The notes: generated by a model not told the origin, from the sequence alone. 38,737 nt of DNA from Bacteroidales bacterium (GCA_024401715.1 JAKSKO010000017.1:1-38737), one strand, 5' to 3'; numbered from the stretch's first letter, positions 24,103 to 36,424 are shown. Numbers and translations are program-made.

Positions 24103-25389
24103 ATGAAAAAGTCAATCGGAACCCTTTGTGTTCATGCCGGCTACACTCCCAAGAACGGAGAATCCCGCCAGATGCCCATAGTCCAGAGCACTACTTTCAA
24201 GTACAATTCATCCGATGCCATGGGCCGTCTTTTCGACCTTGAAGACAGCGGATACTTCTATACCCGTCTGCAGAACCCCACCAACGATATGGTTGCTGCA
24301 AGAATCGCAGCTCTGGAGGGAGGTATCGCAGGTATGCTCACCTCTTCCGGCCAGGCTGCAAACTTCTTCGCCTGCCATAATATATGCGATGCTGGAGACC
24401 ACATGATCACTACATCGGCAATTTACGGCGGCACATACAATCTTTTCAGCACATCATTCGCAAAACTGGGCATCGAGGTTACTTTTGTGGACCAGGATGC
24501 ATCGGAAGAGGAACTCAGCGCAGCCTTCCGTCCCAACACAAAGCTGGTGTTCAGCGAGACACTGTCGAATCCGGGCGTCAAAGTGCTTGATATAGAGAAA
24601 CTTGCACGTGTTGCTCACAGCCATGGTGTTCCGCTTATTGTGGATAATACCTTCCCAACCCCAATCAACTGCCGTCCTATAGAGTTCGGTGCCGATATCG
24701 TAACCCACTCAACCACCAAATACATGGATGGCCACGGCACAACTGTGGGCGGAGTTATCGTGGACAGCGGTAATTTCGATTGGGAGGCAAATGCAGAGAA
24801 ATTCCCTGGCCTTTGCACTCCGGACGAGAGCTACCACGGCCTCATCTACACCAAGAAATTTGGCAAGATGGCATATATCACCAAGGCCACAAGCCAGCTG
24901 ATGCGTGACTTCGGTGCCATACAGGCTCCGCAGAACGCCTTCTATCTGGGCCTTGGCCTTCAGACCCTTCATGTGCGCATGCCTTATATCAACAAGAGTG
25001 CGCTGGAGATTGCAAAATTCTTCCAGACTGTTCCGGAGTTGAAATGGATTCACTATCCCGGCCTGGAAGGTGACGCAGAGCACCAGCACGCTATGAAATA
25101 TCTTCCTGACGGTTGCAGCGGCGTAATGGCCCTTGCCCTTTCCGGCGGACGCGAGTTCGCAAACCGTTTCATGGATGCCCTGCAGCTTATCACTATTGAG
25201 ACCCACGTGGCCGATTGTCACAGCTGCATCCTCCATCCTGCATCCCACACTCACCGCCAGCTTTCAGACCAGCAGCTTATAGAGGCGGGCGTGGATCCGG
25301 ACCTCATGCGCCTCAGCATAGGTCTTGAGGACACTGCCGATATCATTGCCGATATCCAGCAGGCCCTTGACGTTGCAAGAAAAGGTTAG
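24103..25389 (+). CDS. metY: O-acetylhomoserine (thiol)-lyase, PLP-dependent
   Basis: Cys/Met metabolism PLP enzyme that makes homocysteine from O-acetylhomoserine and sulfide (or methionine from methanethiol). 428 residues, the length typical of MetY rather than the about 380-400 of MetB/MetC. Motifs: HAGYTPKNGE start, YTRLQNPT, SSGQAA at 81-86, cofactor aspartate in VDNTF (D181), and the PLP-binding lysine K206 in THSTTKYMDGHGTTVGG. C-terminal SCILHPASHTHRQL and SIGLEDTADI are typical. The frame is open upstream to 23890, but MKKSIGTLCVHAGY at 24103 is the family start and follows a -7 box. A homocysteine desulfhydrase or methionine gamma-lyase role cannot be excluded. Confidence 0.92.
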   Translation: MKKSIGTLCVHAGYTPKNGESRQMPIVQSTTFKYNSSDAMGRLFDLEDSGYFYTRLQNPTNDMVAARIAALEGGIAGMLTSSGQAANFFACHNICDAGDHMITTSAIYGGTYNLFSTSFAKLGIEVTFVDQDASEEELSAAFRPNTKLVFSETLSNPGVKVLDIEKLARVAHSHGVPLIVDNTFPTPINCRPIEFGADIVTHSTTKYMDGHGTTVGGVIVDSGNFDWEANAEKFPGLCTPDESYHGLIYTKKFGKMAYITKATSQLMRDFGAIQAPQNAFYLGLGLQTLHVRMPYINKSALEIAKFFQTVPELKWIHYPGLEGDAEHQHAMKYLPDGCSGVMALALSGGREFANRFMDALQLITIETHVADCHSCILHPASHTHRQLSDQQLIEAGVDPDLMRLSIGLEDTADIIADIQQALDVARKG

Positions 25390-25407
25390 CCTTTTTTCAT
25401 GGCGATA

Positions 25408-25446
25408 AAAAAAGAATGACCCCGTTTTCGAGGTCATTCTTTTTTA
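25408..25446. terminator. Bidirectional terminator between metY and rpoC
   Basis: GAATGACC at 25415-25422 pairs with GGTCATTC at 25433-25440 and is closed inside by CG/CG around TTTT. An A-run precedes and a T-run follows on the plus strand, so it can end metY (plus) and rpoC (minus). Confidence 0.9.
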
Positions 25447-25461
25447 TGTATTCAGCGTCTG

Positions 25462-28400
25462 TTAAAGATCACTGAGACGGCTGCGGATTTCGTCAACAGA
25501 AGCAACTTTAATCTCCTGGAAACGTTTCTGGCCGGTACCTGCAGGAATTGCATGACCGCAGATAACATTCTCCTTGAGGCCTTCCAGGTGGTCTACTCGG
25601 CCACGGATTGCTGCCTCGCTAAGAACACGTGTTGTCTCCTGGAATGAAGCTGCAGAGATGAAGCTGTTTGTCTTCAGGGCTGCGCGGGTGATACCCTGCA
25701 GAACCTGGGATGCAGTTGCAGGACGTGCGTCGCGTGTCTGCATCTGGGCTTTGCCCTGACGCTCCAGGCTGCTGTTCTCGCCGCGAAGCTCGCGTGCAGA
25801 GATGATGTCGCCTACGCTGTAGGTCTCAGACTCGCCTGCGTCAATCACAACAACTTTACCGAAGATATCGTCGTTAACGTCGTTGAATCTTGACTTGTCC
25901 ACAAGCTCCTCTGGCAGGAACTCTGTATCGCCGGCGTCTATGATCTCCACCTTGCGCATCATCTGGCGCACGATGATCTCGAAGTGCTTGTCGTTGATCT
26001 TCACACCCTGCAGACGGTACACAGCCTGAACCTCGTTCACAATGTACTCCTGAACCTTCACAGGACCGAGGATTGTGAGCAGATCGGTAGGGGATACCGC
26101 ACCGTCGGAAAGACGCATACCGGCTTTCACATAGTCGTTCTCCTGTACCAGGATCTGTTTTGTAAGAGGTACGAGGTAGTGTTTCTCCACACCTGATTTG
26201 TTGCGTACGATAATCTCACGGTTACCGCGTTTAACCTTGCCCATTATAACCTCACCGTTAATCTCGGAGAGAATTGCAGGGTTGGATGGGTTACGTGCCT
26301 CGAAGAGCTCTGTAACACGTGGCAGACCACCTGTGATATCGTTTGATTTGGCTGCAGCCCTAGGAATCTTGATGATGATGTCACCAACTTTAACCTTGGT
26401 CTTGTCTTGAACCATAACGTGGGCGCCTACAGGCAGGTTGTACTGCTTGATGATATCGCCCTTGCTGTCTACGATATCCAGAACCGGGCTCTTGCTCCTG
26501 TCACGGCTCTCGATGATAACCTTGTCCCTGTTGGTCTGGAACTCGTTTGCTGCCTCCTCGCGGTAGGTTACGCCGTCAATCATGTTCTCGAACATTGCCT
26601 TACCGGCGTTCTCGATGATGGTGATTGCGTTATATGGATCCCATTCGCAGATACGGTCGCCCTTTACAACCATGTCGCCATCCTTCTTGAACAGGACTGC
26701 GCCGTATGGCACGTCATACTGTGAATATGTGATCTCTGTCTCAGGGTCTACGATACGAAGCTCTGTAGTACGGCTTACAACAACATTCTCTGTCTCGCCG
26801 CTAAGCTCGTTTGCCCTTTCGATGGTACGAAGTTCCTCGAATACCAGTTTACCGTTGTATTTGCTGTCGATGCTGCTCTCGGCTGCTGCGGCTGCACCTA
26901 CACCACCACCGTGGAAGGTACGAAGTGTAAGCTGTGTACCAGGCTCACCGATAGACTGTGCTGCGATAACGCCCACAACCTCACCCTTCTCAACCATTCG
27001 GCCGGAAGCAAGGTTACGTCCGTAACATTTTGCACAAACACCCTTGCGGCTCTCGCAAGTGAGGGCAGAGCGGATCTCAACCTGCTCTATAGGGAGTTTC
27101 TCTATCTGGGCAACAATCTCCTCTGTGATTTCCTCGCCTGCAGGCAGGATGAGGTCACCGGTGAGAGGGTTGAAGATATCGTGAACCGAAGTACGGCCCA
27201 GGATACGCTCGCCAAGGCTCTCCACAATCTCGTCTTTGCTCTTGATTGCAGTTGCGATGAGGCCGCGGAGTGTGCCGCAATCCTCCTCGTTGATGATGAC
27301 GTCATGTGAAACGTCAACAAGACGACGGGTGAGGTAACCTGCATCGGCTGTCTTCAAAGCGGTATCGGTAAGACCCTTACGTGCACCGTGTGTAGAGATG
27401 AAGTACTCCAGCACGGACATACCCTCTTTGAAGTTGGAGATAACCGGGTTCTCAATCATGTCGGCTCCCGATGCACCGGCTTTCTGCGCTTTCGCCATCA
27501 AACCACGCATACCGCAAAGCTGCTTGATCTGCTGTGTTGAACCACGGGCACCTGAATCCAGCATCATGTATACGGCGTTGAAACCGTTCTGATCCTCGGA
27601 AATCTGCTTGCTCACCTTCTTTGTAAGCTCTGTATCCACAGAACCCCAGATGTCAACCACGTTGTTGTAACGCTCGTTGTCGGTGATGAAGCCCATCGCA
27701 AAGTTATCGTTGATTGTAGAAATCTTCTCGTAAGCCTCGTCAATCAGGGCCTTCTTCTCCGATGGGATGATAACGTCACCAAGGTTGAATGAAAGGCCGC
27801 CCTTGAACGCCATTGTGTAGCCAAGGTCCTTGATATCGTCCAGGAACTGTGCTGTGCGTGCAACACCTGTATTCTGGATTACCAGGGAAATGATCTTGCG
27901 CAGGCTCTTCTTGCCAAGCACCTCGTTAACGTATGGAACCTGCTGCGGAACCATCTGGTTAACCATGATACGGCCGGCTGTTGTCTGAACCATCTCTGTG
28001 CCCTTGCTCAGGTCCATCTTGTCCTTAGGAAGACGGACGTTGATCTTGGCGTGGATGTCAATTGCCTTCTCGTTCAGTGCAATGATAACCTCCTGAGGGC
28101 CGTAGAAGCTCATGCCCTCTCCCTTTGCGCCCGGAAGAATCTTGGTGATGTAGTACAGACCAAGCACCATGTCCTGTGAAGGCACGGTGATAGGGTTACC
28201 GTTTGCAGGGTTCAGGATGTTGTGTGAGCCCAGCATCAGAAGCTGTGCCTCCAGTACGGCAGCATTTCCAAGTGGAAGGTGAACCGCCATCTGGTCACCG
28301 TCGAAGTCGGCGTTGAACGCTGTACATGCAAGCGGATGCAGCTGGATAGCCTTGCCCTCTATCATCCTAGGCTGGAATGCCTGGATACCAAGACGGTGCA

Positions 28401-29760
28401 GGGTAGGTGCACGGTTCAGCAGCACTGGATGACCCTTCATCACGTTCTCCAGGATATCCCAGATAACAGCGTCCTTGCGGTCTACGATCTTCTTGGCCGA
28501 TTTAACGGTCTTCACGATGCCGCGCTCTATGAGCTTGCGTATGATGAATGGTTTGTACAGCTCTGCAGCCATGTCTTTAGGCAGACCGCACTCATGCATC
28601 TTAAGATCCGGACCAACGACGATTACCGAACGGGCAGAGTAGTCTACACGTTTACCCAGGAGGTTCTGACGGAATCGGCCCTGCTTACCTTTCAGAGAGT
28701 CTGAAAGTGATTTCAGTGCGCGGTTGGCCTCGCTCTTTACAGCGTTTGATTTCTTTGAGTTGTCGAACAGAGAGTCAACTGCCTCCTGAAGCATGCGTTT
28801 CTCGTTGCGGAGAATCACTTCAGGTGCCTTGATCTCTATGAGTCTTTTAAGACGGTTGTTGCGGATAATCACGCGACGGTAAAGGTCGTTGATATCCGAT
28901 GTTGCAAAACGGCCGCCGTCAAGCGGAACCAGCGGACGCAGGTCTGGCGGGATAACAGGGATAATCTTCAGAATCATCCATTCAGGACGGTTGATCTCCT
29001 TGCTCTCCTGGAACCATTTCACCACGGTGAGACGTTTCAAAGCCTCAGCTTTGCGCTGCTGGCTGGTCTCTGTGTCCATTCTGGTCTTCAGCTCTTTTGC
29101 AAGTGCGTCAATGTCAATCTCCTTAAGAAGGTCATAGATCACCTCGGCACCCATGCCGGCGTGGAACTGCTCCACACCCTCGGCTTTTGCCTCAGGATGC
29201 TCCTCGATGTAATCCATGATGTTAAGGTACTCCTCCTCTGTGAGAAGTTCCATTTTCTCTATAGGATGATCGATGTTTACATTGCGTTTCAGGTCCTCTT
29301 TGGACATGTCTGCAAAGATGCCCGGATTTGTGATGATGTATCTCTCGTAGTAGATTACGGCCTCAAGCTTCTTTGCAGGTACGCCCAGCATTGAAGCCAG
29401 TTTGTTTGGAGCCGAGTGGAAATACCAGATGTGAGCCACTGGAACGGTGAGCTCTATGTGGCCCATCCTCTCGCGACGAACTTTCTTCTCTGTAACCTCT
29501 ACACCACAACGATCACAAACGGTACCACGGTAGCGGATGCGTTTGTACTTTCCGCAATGGCACTCGTAATCCTTTGTAGGACCGAAGATCTTTTCGCAGA
29601 AAAGACCATCTCTCTCAGGCTTGTAAGTACGGTAGTTTACTGTTTCAGGCTTGAGGACCTCTCCGGATGAACGCTCTTTGATGTCCTCCGGAGAAGCCAG
29701 CGAGATGCTGATTTTCTCGAAATTGCTCTTTACTTTATTTTCTTTATTAAAAGTAGGCAT
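25462..29760 (-). CDS. rpoC: DNA-directed RNA polymerase subunit beta'
   Basis: Catalytic clamp subunit of RNA polymerase. 1432 residues. The N-terminal zinc ribbon [20 protein letters not shown] is at about 65-85, the catalytic magnesium loop [12 protein letters not shown] near 482, the second zinc site [13 protein letters not shown] near 900-912, trigger-loop region [16 protein letters not shown] after it, and a long C-terminal jaw/clamp. The start could be ATG 29775 ([13 protein letters not shown]) or ATG 29760 ([13 protein letters not shown]); the latter matches the spacing of family starts before KENK and is chosen. 25 bases after rpoB, followed by the bidirectional terminator. Confidence 0.97.
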   Translation of the reverse strand: MPTFNKENKVKSNFEKISISLASPEDIKERSSGEVLKPETVNYRTYKPERDGLFCEKIFGPTKDYECHCGKYKRIRYRGTVCDRCGVEVTEKKVRRERMGHIELTVPVAHIWYFHSAPNKLASMLGVPAKKLEAVIYYERYIITNPGIFADMSKEDLKRNVNIDHPIEKMELLTEEEYLNIMDYIEEHPEAKAEGVEQFHAGMGAEVIYDLLKEIDIDALAKELKTRMDTETSQQRKAEALKRLTVVKWFQESKEINRPEWMILKIIPVIPPDLRPLVPLDGGRFATSDINDLYRRVIIRNNRLKRLIEIKAPEVILRNEKRMLQEAVDSLFDNSKKSNAVKSEANRALKSLSDSLKGKQGRFRQNLLGKRVDYSARSVIVVGPDLKMHECGLPKDMAAELYKPFIIRKLIERGIVKTVKSAKKIVDRKDAVIWDILENVMKGHPVLLNRAPTLHRLGIQAFQPRMIEGKAIQLHPLACTAFNADFDGDQMAVHLPLGNAAVLEAQLLMLGSHNILNPANGNPITVPSQDMVLGLYYITKILPGAKGEGMSFYGPQEVIIALNEKAIDIHAKINVRLPKDKMDLSKGTEMVQTTAGRIMVNQMVPQQVPYVNEVLGKKSLRKIISLVIQNTGVARTAQFLDDIKDLGYTMAFKGGLSFNLGDVIIPSEKKALIDEAYEKISTINDNFAMGFITDNERYNNVVDIWGSVDTELTKKVSKQISEDQNGFNAVYMMLDSGARGSTQQIKQLCGMRGLMAKAQKAGASGADMIENPVISNFKEGMSVLEYFISTHGARKGLTDTALKTADAGYLTRRLVDVSHDVIINEEDCGTLRGLIATAIKSKDEIVESLGERILGRTSVHDIFNPLTGDLILPAGEEITEEIVAQIEKLPIEQVEIRSALTCESRKGVCAKCYGRNLASGRMVEKGEVVGVIAAQSIGEPGTQLTLRTFHGGGVGAAAAAESSIDSKYNGKLVFEELRTIERANELSGETENVVVSRTTELRIVDPETEITYSQYDVPYGAVLFKKDGDMVVKGDRICEWDPYNAITIIENAGKAMFENMIDGVTYREEAANEFQTNRDKVIIESRDRSKSPVLDIVDSKGDIIKQYNLPVGAHVMVQDKTKVKVGDIIIKIPRAAAKSNDITGGLPRVTELFEARNPSNPAILSEINGEVIMGKVKRGNREIIVRNKSGVEKHYLVPLTKQILVQENDYVKAGMRLSDGAVSPTDLLTILGPVKVQEYIVNEVQAVYRLQGVKINDKHFEIIVRQMMRKVEIIDAGDTEFLPEELVDKSRFNDVNDDIFGKVVVIDAGESETYSVGDIISARELRGENSSLERQGKAQMQTRDARPATASQVLQGITRAALKTNSFISAASFQETTRVLSEAAIRGRVDHLEGLKENVICGHAIPAGTGQKRFQEIKVASVDEIRSRLSDL

Positions 29761-29785
29761 ATTCTTAAATTTCAAATTATCGCAA

Positions 29786-32700
29786 TTAATCCAGTGTTAC
29801 CTTCAGACCCAGACCGCGAAGCTCGTGGAGCAATACGTTCAGAGACTCAGGTATGCCTGCTGCAGGCATGAGGTCACCTTTCACGATAGCCTCGTATGCT
29901 TTGCTTCGGCCTGTTACGTCATCGGACTTGACGGTAAGAATCTCCTGGAGCACATTTGATGCACCGAATGCCTCAAGCGCCCAAACCTCCATCTCACCGA
30001 AACGCTGGCCACCGAACTGTGCTTTACCGCCCAGAGGCTGCTGTGTGATAAGGGAGTAAGGACCTATTGAACGTGCATGCATCTTGTCGTCAACCATGTG
30101 GCCCAGTTTGATCATGTAGATCACACCCACGGTTGCAGGCTGGTCGAACCAGTCACCTGTGCCACCGTCGCGAAGACGTGTCTTACCATAGCGTGGAAGG
30201 CCTGCCTCATCTGTGTATTTGCAGATATCGTCAAGTGAAGCACCGTCGAAGATAGGAGTGCTGAAACGCAGACCCAGCTGTTCGCCGGCCCAACCCAGAA
30301 CTGTCTCGTAGATCTGTCCCAGGTTCATACGTGAAGGCACACCCAGAGGGTTCAGAACTATATCCACAGGAGTACCGTCTGAAAGGAACGGCATATCCTC
30401 GTCACGTACAACCTTGGCTACGATACCCTTGTTACCGTGACGGCCCGCAAGCTTGTCACCCACACGGATCTTTCTCTTCTTGGCAATGTAAACCTTTGCC
30501 AGCTGGATGATGCCGTTAGGAAGCTCGTCGCCGATCTTGATCTTGTCCAGAACGCGTCTGTTGGCAGCTGCGGCCTCTTTCTGGAAGAGGACGAAGTTGT
30601 TGATAAGGTCTCGGATCTGGTCGTTGAGGTCGCCTTTCTCTGCAGTCCATTTTGAAGGATTGATATTCTCGAAGTTGATATCCTGGATGTTGGCCATAGA
30701 GATTGTCTTGCCTTTGGCAATAACCTCTGTGTCGTTCAGATCCATGATACCGGCGCTCTTCTTGCCGCCTGCAAGAGTTTCCAGCTTGACAAGGAATTTC
30801 TCCCTTTCAACAGCCTGTTTCTTTGCAAACTCCTGCTCTATCTTCTCTATGCGTGCCTTAAGCTCTGCCTTAGCACCCTTCTTGTTGCCCTCTTTGTTGG
30901 CTTTTGAATAAAGTGCTGTGCCGATAACTGTACCGCTAAGTGAAGGGTTGGCCTTCAGGGATGCGTCCTTCACATCACCGGCTTTGTCGCCGAAGATTGC
31001 GCGAAGGAGTTTCTCCTCCGGTGTAGGGTCGCTCTCGCCCTTAGGGGTGATCTTGCCTATCATGATGTCGCCCGGCTCGATATGGGCACCTACGCGTACG
31101 ATACCGTTCTCTCCCAGATCCCTGGTTGCGTCTTCGCTTACGTTAGGGATGTCGGAAGTAAGCTCCTCCATACCGCGTTTTGTGTCACGAACCTCGGTGA
31201 TGTACTCGTCAACGTGGATTGATGTAAGCACGTCGTTGCGTATCATACGCTCGCTAAGCACAATCGCATCCTCATAGTTATAACCTTTCCAAGGCATGAA
31301 TGCCACTTTCAGGTTGCGTCCCAGTGCAAGTTCGCCGTTCTGGGTTGCGTAACCCTCGGTGAGAACCTGGCCCGGAGTAACTTTCTGTCCCTTCTTGACG
31401 ATAGGGATGAGCTTGATTGTGGTGCTCTGGTTTGTGCGGCGGTAGTTAGGCAGTTTGTATACGGTTACGTCAGGGGTGAAGCTTACGAACTTCTCCTGCT
31501 CTGTACGGTCATATTTGATGTGAATCTCATTTGCGTCAACATACACGATTTCGCCTTTGCGCTCGGCCATGATCTGTGAACGTGAATCAAGACATACACG
31601 CTCCTCAAGACCGGTACCTACAATAGGAGCCTCCGGCTTGATGAGAGGCACTGCCTGGCGCATCATGTTGGCACCCATCAGCGCACGGTGGGCATCATCG
31701 TGCTCCAGGAACGGGATAAGTGATGCTGCAACAGAGGCAATCTGGTTTGGAGCAACGTCAATGTAGTCCACCTCGCCTTTGCCAACAACAGGGAAGTCAT
31801 CTCCGAAACGGCACTGGATACGCTCTGCAAGGATGTTTCCGTTGTCGTCCATCTTGATGTTGGCAAGTGATACGTGCTTGTTCTCCTCCTCCTCGGCGTC
31901 CATGTAGATAGACTCTTTCAGATTCACCTTGCCGTCCGATACCTTGCGGTACGGTGTCTCGATGAAACCAAGTGCGTTGATACGTGCGTATACGCAGAGA
32001 GATGAAATCAAACCGATGTTCGGACCCTCCGGTGTCTCGATAGGACACAGACGGCCATAGTGGGTATAGTGTACGTCTCGTACCTCGAAGCCTGCACGCT
32101 CACGGCTAAGACCGCCAGGACCCAGGGCGGAGAGACGGCGTTTGTGTGTCATCTCGGCCAGAGGGTTGGTCTGGTCCATGAACTGGCTAAGCTGGCTTGT
32201 TCCGAAGAACGTGTTGATTACGCTTGACAGTGTCTTTGCGTTGATCAGGTCTGTAGGGCTGAACTGGTCGCTGTCACGTACGTTCATTCTCTCACGGATG
32301 GTGCGTGCCATACGGCTCAGACCCACGCTGAACTGGCTTGCAAGCTGCTCGCCTACGGTGCGGATGCGGCGGTTGCTAAGGTGGTCGATATCATCCACGG
32401 TAGCTTTGCCGTTGATCATCTGTACGATGTATTTGATGATTTCGATGATGTCTTCCTTGGTGAGGACGCGTACATCATCGCTGATGCTCATGTTAAGTTT
32501 CTTGTTGAGACGGTAGCGGCCCACGTCACCAAGGTCATAACGCTTCTCGCTGAAGAAGAGCTTGTCTATGACGTCGCGTGCTGTTGCCTCATCAGGTGGT
32601 TCCGAGTTGCGAAGCTGCTTGTAGATATAGTTGATAGCTTCGATCTCTGTGTTGGTGGTATCCTTGCTGAGGGTTGTGGTGATAACCTCGTACTCGTTGG

Positions 32701-33604
32701 TGATAGCCTCGTCCTTCTGCAGGAGTATGCTCTTCACCTCGTTCTCCAGCAGTCTCTGGATAACTTCCTCGTTAAGCTCTTCGCCACGCTCTACCAGGGC
32801 CTTTGTACGCTCGATAGGGATAACCTCACCTGTATCCTCGTCCACGAAATCCTCAACCCATGACTTGAGAACCTTTGCAGCAAGTTTCCTTCCGGCATTT
32901 GCTTTCAGGTTCTTCTTGTTCACCTGGATTTCCTCTGCCAGGCCGAAGATGTCAATGATGTCTTTATCTGAATTGAAACCGATTGCGCGAAGCAGGGTAG
33001 TTACAGGTAATTTCTTCTTACGGTCGATGTATGCATACATGACATTGTTGATGTCTGTTGCAAACTCTATCCAGGAACCCTTGAACGGTATGATACGTGC
33101 GCTGAACAGCTTTGTGCCGTTTGCGTGGAAACTCTGGCCGAAGAACACGCCCGGACTACGGTGCAACTGCGATACGATGATACGCTCTGAACCGTTGATG
33201 ATGAATGTGCCGCCCGGAGTCATGTATGGCATGTTGCCAAGGTATACATCCTGAACCTTTGTTGCGAAATCCTCGTGCTCCGGATCAGAGCATGAAAGGC
33301 GCAACTTTGCTTTGAGAGGGACGCAGTATGTGATGCCTCTCTCGATGCACTCCTCAATCGTATAGAGTGGTGGATCCACAAAATAGTCTATGAACTCCAG
33401 CTTGTAGTTGTTTCTGGTGTCCTCGATTGGGAATACTTCCTGAAATACCTTGAACAGGCCTTCATTGTGCCTGTCTTCCGGTGTAGTGTCCAACTGGAAA
33501 AAGTCCTTGAACGACTGAAGCTGTACCTCCAGCAGATCCGGACACTCAAGAATATTTTTTGATGAAGCGAAATTAATTCGCTGGTTTTTTGTTGATTTTG
33601 CCAT
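29786..33604 (-). CDS. rpoB: DNA-directed RNA polymerase subunit beta
   Basis: Large catalytic subunit, 1272 residues, usual for Bacteroidota. The rifampicin pocket near residues 465-500 reads [16 protein letters not shown] followed by [17 protein letters not shown], with no change at the classical resistance positions Asp, His, Arg and Ser within that cluster. The following stretch [12 protein letters not shown] has Tyr where E. coli has Pro, which I believe is normal in this phylum. [12 protein letters not shown] and the C-terminal [21 protein letters not shown] are present. A strong hairpin lies between rplL and rpoB. Confidence 0.97.
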   Translation of the reverse strand: MAKSTKNQRINFASSKNILECPDLLEVQLQSFKDFFQLDTTPEDRHNEGLFKVFQEVFPIEDTRNNYKLEFIDYFVDPPLYTIEECIERGITYCVPLKAKLRLSCSDPEHEDFATKVQDVYLGNMPYMTPGGTFIINGSERIIVSQLHRSPGVFFGQSFHANGTKLFSARIIPFKGSWIEFATDINNVMYAYIDRKKKLPVTTLLRAIGFNSDKDIIDIFGLAEEIQVNKKNLKANAGRKLAAKVLKSWVEDFVDEDTGEVIPIERTKALVERGEELNEEVIQRLLENEVKSILLQKDEAITNEYEVITTTLSKDTTNTEIEAINYIYKQLRNSEPPDEATARDVIDKLFFSEKRYDLGDVGRYRLNKKLNMSISDDVRVLTKEDIIEIIKYIVQMINGKATVDDIDHLSNRRIRTVGEQLASQFSVGLSRMARTIRERMNVRDSDQFSPTDLINAKTLSSVINTFFGTSQLSQFMDQTNPLAEMTHKRRLSALGPGGLSRERAGFEVRDVHYTHYGRLCPIETPEGPNIGLISSLCVYARINALGFIETPYRKVSDGKVNLKESIYMDAEEEENKHVSLANIKMDDNGNILAERIQCRFGDDFPVVGKGEVDYIDVAPNQIASVAASLIPFLEHDDAHRALMGANMMRQAVPLIKPEAPIVGTGLEERVCLDSRSQIMAERKGEIVYVDANEIHIKYDRTEQEKFVSFTPDVTVYKLPNYRRTNQSTTIKLIPIVKKGQKVTPGQVLTEGYATQNGELALGRNLKVAFMPWKGYNYEDAIVLSERMIRNDVLTSIHVDEYITEVRDTKRGMEELTSDIPNVSEDATRDLGENGIVRVGAHIEPGDIMIGKITPKGESDPTPEEKLLRAIFGDKAGDVKDASLKANPSLSGTVIGTALYSKANKEGNKKGAKAELKARIEKIEQEFAKKQAVEREKFLVKLETLAGGKKSAGIMDLNDTEVIAKGKTISMANIQDINFENINPSKWTAEKGDLNDQIRDLINNFVLFQKEAAAANRRVLDKIKIGDELPNGIIQLAKVYIAKKRKIRVGDKLAGRHGNKGIVAKVVRDEDMPFLSDGTPVDIVLNPLGVPSRMNLGQIYETVLGWAGEQLGLRFSTPIFDGASLDDICKYTDEAGLPRYGKTRLRDGGTGDWFDQPATVGVIYMIKLGHMVDDKMHARSIGPYSLITQQPLGGKAQFGGQRFGEMEVWALEAFGASNVLQEILTVKSDDVTGRSKAYEAIVKGDLMPAAGIPESLNVLLHELRGLGLKVTLD

Positions 33605-33643
33605 CGGGTCGAAAGTCTAATTAGGAAAATCTTAATTTACGAC

Positions 33644-33675
33644 AAAAAGGTTAAGGGCGAAATTGCCCTTAACCT
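33644..33675 (-). terminator. Hairpin between rplL and rpoB, likely attenuator or processing site
   Basis: Minus strand: AGGTTAAGGGC pairs perfectly with GCCCTTAACCT over 11 bp around a six-base loop, directly followed by TTTT and a G. This is a textbook terminator shape inside an operon. In E. coli the same gap holds a partial terminator and an RNase III site that lower rpoBC relative to rplJL. Confidence 0.75.
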
Positions 33676-33701
33676 GAATGTGTCCCGACGAGGGGGTGAA
33701 G

Positions 33702-34076
33702 TTATTTAAGCTCAACTTCAGCACCTGCCTCCTCAAGCGCAGCTTTGATCTGCTCAGCTTCTGCTTTAGATACTTTCTCTTTAACAACAGCATCTGGTGC
33801 TTTGTCAACGAGATCTTTAGCCTCTTTAAGACCAAGACCAGTAAGCTCTTTAACTGCTTTAACTACGCCAAGTTTAGCCTGACCAGCTGATTTGAGGATT
33901 ACATCGAATTCTGTCTGCTCTGCAGCGGTAGCTGCACCACCTTCAGCGGCAACAGCAACAACAGCAGCGGCAGCAGGCTCAATACCGTACTCTTCTTTAA
34001 GAACTTTTGCAAGCTCCTGAACGTCTTTTACAGAAAGGTTTACCAACTCTTCTGCGAGTGTTTTAACGTCTGCCAT
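33702..34076 (-). CDS. rplL: 50S ribosomal protein L7/L12
   Basis: Stalk protein that recruits translation GTPases. 124 residues: helical N-terminal dimerisation domain [20 protein letters not shown], an Ala/Val-rich hinge at about 34-52, and the C-terminal domain [39 protein letters not shown] in the family pattern. Very strong ribosomal codon choice is visible in its sequence. Lies 40 bases after rplJ; the rplJ-rplL pair is the constant order for the stalk complex L10(L12)n. Confidence 0.97.
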   Translation of the reverse strand: MADVKTLAEELVNLSVKDVQELAKVLKEEYGIEPAAAAVVAVAAEGGAATAAEQTEFDVILKSAGQAKLGVVKAVKELTGLGLKEAKDLVDKAPDAVVKEKVSKAEAEQIKAALEEAGAEVELK

Positions 34077-34115
34077 AATTGTATAATTTTTTATTTGTTA
34101 ATATTTTGCTATTAA

Positions 34116-34685
34116 TTATTCTGCAGCTGTCTCTGTTGCTGCAGGCTCTGCTGCTGGAGCTTCCTCAGCTGCCGGTGCTTCCTCTTCTGCAGGAGCACTT
34201 GCGTTCTCTTTGTTCTCAAGAGCAGCAAGTACAGTGCGGATAGGAGACTGGAGAAGGCTGATGATATCTCCGATGAGTTCCTCTTTGGTCTTGATTGCAG
34301 CAAGCTCGTCCAGTTTGTCTGCACCGATGAATACGCAGTCCTGTACATAGGCGCCTTTGATTACCGGTTTCTCGAAGCCCTCTTTCATGAGGTCTTTGAT
34401 TACGCGGCCAGGAGCCGAAGGAACTACAGTATACATGATAGCTGTGTTGCCTTTCAAAGTGTCAAGGAGCTCTTTGTGAGCCTCTGTCTCGCTAGCTTTC
34501 AGTACGTTAGCGAAAAGAGTGTTTTTAACAACTGAAAGTACTACGCCTTTCTCGAAGCAAGCGCGACGGAGTTTGCTTGTCTGCTCTGCGTTGAGGCCAG
34601 CGATATCAGTGATATAGAAGTTAGGAGTCTCGGCAAGCTGTGCTGCAATTGACTCGATTACTTGAGCTTTATCTTCTTTTCTCAT
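34116..34685 (-). CDS. rplJ: 50S ribosomal protein L10 with acidic tail
   Basis: Stalk base protein that binds 23S rRNA and carries L7/L12 dimers. 189 residues. Residues 1-157 follow L10: [45 protein letters not shown], and the L12-binding helix [20 protein letters not shown]. Residues 158-189 are a low-complexity Ala/Glu/Pro tail ([17 protein letters not shown]) beyond the normal end. Only 14 bases separate rplA and rplJ, so the long L10-binding leader of E. coli or Bacillus is absent. Confidence 0.96.
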   Translation of the reverse strand: MRKEDKAQVIESIAAQLAETPNFYITDIAGLNAEQTSKLRRACFEKGVVLSVVKNTLFANVLKASETEAHKELLDTLKGNTAIMYTVVPSAPGRVIKDLMKEGFEKPVIKGAYVQDCVFIGADKLDELAAIKTKEELIGDIISLLQSPIRTVLAALENKENASAPAEEEAPAAEEAPAAEPAATETAAE

Positions 34686-34699
34686 AATGTCATCAATTT

Positions 34700-35395
34700 T
34701 TATTCGCCGATTGTCTTAATATCCACTTTCACGCCAGGGCTCATGGTTGTACAGAGACTTACAGTCTGCATGTATGTGCCTTTGAGAGCCTGTGGTTTAA
34801 GCTTCAGGATAGTGCTGAGGATCTCGTTTGCGTTCTCGCAGATCTGTGCAGCTGTGAATGAAGCTTTGCCGATAGCGGCGTGTATAATACCTGTTTTGTC
34901 AACCTTGAAGTCGATCTTACCTGCTTTAACCTCTTTAACGGCAGCTGCAACGTCCATTGTAACTGTACCGGTCTTAGGGTTAGGCATCAAACCGCGAGGA
35001 CCAAGGATACGGCCGATAGGACCGATCTTTGCCATCACTGACGGAGTACAGATGATAACGTCAACATCTGTCCAGCCACCTTTGATTTTCTCGATGTAAT
35101 CATCAAGACCAACATAATCTGCTCCGGCTGCAGTAGCCTCGGCCTGTTTGTCTTCTGTACAAAGTACGAGTACGCGAACCTGTTTACCTGTTCCGTTAGG
35201 AAGGGTAACGACGCCACGAACCATCTGGTTAGCCTTGCGAGGGTCAACTCCAAGTTTCACAGCGATCTCTACAGATGCGTCGAATTTGGTATAGGTGATA
35301 TCCTTTACCACTTCGCATGCCTCTGAAAGTTTATACAACTTCGCAGGATCGTATTTTGCCAAAACTGTTTTCTGATTTTTGGTTAATTTACTCAT
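34700..35395 (-). CDS. rplA: 50S ribosomal protein L1
   Basis: Mobile L1 stalk protein that helps release deacylated tRNA from the E site. 231 residues, standard. Motifs: [20 protein letters not shown] start, [35 protein letters not shown], and [19 protein letters not shown]. In E. coli L1 also represses its operon; no L1-binding mimic was recognised in the short gaps here. Sixteen bases after rplK. Confidence 0.97.
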   Translation of the reverse strand: MSKLTKNQKTVLAKYDPAKLYKLSEACEVVKDITYTKFDASVEIAVKLGVDPRKANQMVRGVVTLPNGTGKQVRVLVLCTEDKQAEATAAGADYVGLDDYIEKIKGGWTDVDVIICTPSVMAKIGPIGRILGPRGLMPNPKTGTVTMDVAAAVKEVKAGKIDFKVDKTGIIHAAIGKASFTAAQICENANEILSTILKLKPQALKGTYMQTVSLCTTMSPGVKVDIKTIGE

Positions 35396-35410
35396 AGTGC
35401 ATACGAAATT

Positions 35411-35854
35411 TTAAAGGTTCTGAGGGAACTCGCCCTCTACTTTCACACCCATGCTGCGGGCTGTACCTGCAACCATCTTCATGGCAGACTCAATTGTGAA
35501 ACAGTTGAGGTCCGGCATTTTGTTCTCTGCGATCTCTTTAACCTGATCCCAGCTGATGGTAGCCACTTTCTTACGGTTAGGCTCGCCGGAACCACTCTGG
35601 ATCTTTGCAGCATCCTTGATCTGGATTGCTACAGGCGGCTGCTTAACTACGAAGTCAAATGTTTTGTCTGCGTATACAGTAATTACAACTGGAAGGATCT
35701 TACCAGCTCTGTCCTGTGTGCGGGCATTGAACTGTTTGCAGAAATCCATGATGTTCAAACCCTTTGAACCAAGGGCAGGACCTACTGGAGGTGATGGATT
35801 GGCTGCTCCGGCTTTGATTTGGAGTTTAATGAACCCCGATACTTCTTTTGCCAT
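35411..35854 (-). CDS. rplK: 50S ribosomal protein L11
   Basis: Binds the GTPase-associated region of 23S rRNA with L10/L12. 147 residues. [32 protein letters not shown] at about 6-39 is the conserved N-terminal domain and thiostrepton contact area; the C-terminal rRNA-binding domain ends [21 protein letters not shown]. Nine bases after the nusG stop, the invariant order. Confidence 0.97.
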   Translation of the reverse strand: MAKEVSGFIKLQIKAGAANPSPPVGPALGSKGLNIMDFCKQFNARTQDRAGKILPVVITVYADKTFDFVVKQPPVAIQIKDAAKIQSGSGEPNRKKVATISWDQVKEIAENKMPDLNCFTIESAMKMVAGTARSMGVKVEGEFPQNL

Positions 35855-35863
35855 TTTCTAAAA

Positions 35864-36424
35864 TTATTCTTTTGTTACTTGTGTAAAGTTGAGTTCCAGC
35901 AGAGTCTTTCTGCCAAAGATCATAACAACCACTTTGAGTTTGCTTCTGTCGTCGATAATCTCTTCGATAGTGCCGTCAAAGCCGCTGAATGGACCGTCTG
36001 TGATTTTTACGGATTCTCCAACCACATAATCCACTACAGTCTGGCCGTCCTGCTCTGCTGCATCGTCCTGGAGTTTTAGCAGTGAACGCACCTCTGATTC
36101 TCTCAGCGGGCATGCCACTTTCTCCTGGCCGTTGCTCCTCTCTGTGAGGAAGCCGGACATGTTAGGCACTTCGTTGCGGATGATGTACTGGAGTTCAGGT
36201 GTAAGCTCGGCCTCGATGAATACATAACCGGAATAGAGAAGGCGCTCTGAAGCAACCCTCTTGCCATCTTTGATTTTGTACACAGTCTCGGTTGGAACCA
36301 ATACCTGATTTACAAGGCTCTGAAGACCGAATCTTTCGATCTCCTTCTCCAAGTATTCCTTAGCTTTTTTCTCTTTTCCACCTGCTGTGCGCAGTACATA
36401 CCATTTTTTACTGCTCTCGCTCAT
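35864..36424 (-). CDS. nusG: Transcription elongation/antitermination factor NusG
   Basis: Binds the clamp helices of beta' and links RNA polymerase with ribosome or Rho. 186 residues: NGN domain at about 6-115 (KKWYVLRTAGGKEKKAKEYLEKEIERFGL, SGYVFIEAELTPELQYIIRN), and C-terminal KOW domain at about 130-185 (VGESVKITDGPFSGFDGTIEEI). Longer than a UpxY-type specialised paralogue would suggest, and its place between secE and rplK marks it as the housekeeping copy. Confidence 0.96.
   Translation of the reverse strand: MSESSKKWYVLRTAGGKEKKAKEYLEKEIERFGLQSLVNQVLVPTETVYKIKDGKRVASERLLYSGYVFIEAELTPELQYIIRNEVPNMSGFLTERSNGQEKVACPLRESEVRSLLKLQDDAAEQDGQTVVDYVVGESVKITDGPFSGFDGTIEEIIDDRSKLKVVVMIFGRKTLLELNFTQVTKE

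Noticed and set aside
34686..34699. L10 or L1 autoregulatory leader in the rpl operon
   Set aside because: Gaps between nusG, rplK, rplA and rplJ are 9-15 bases, too short for the known leaders.
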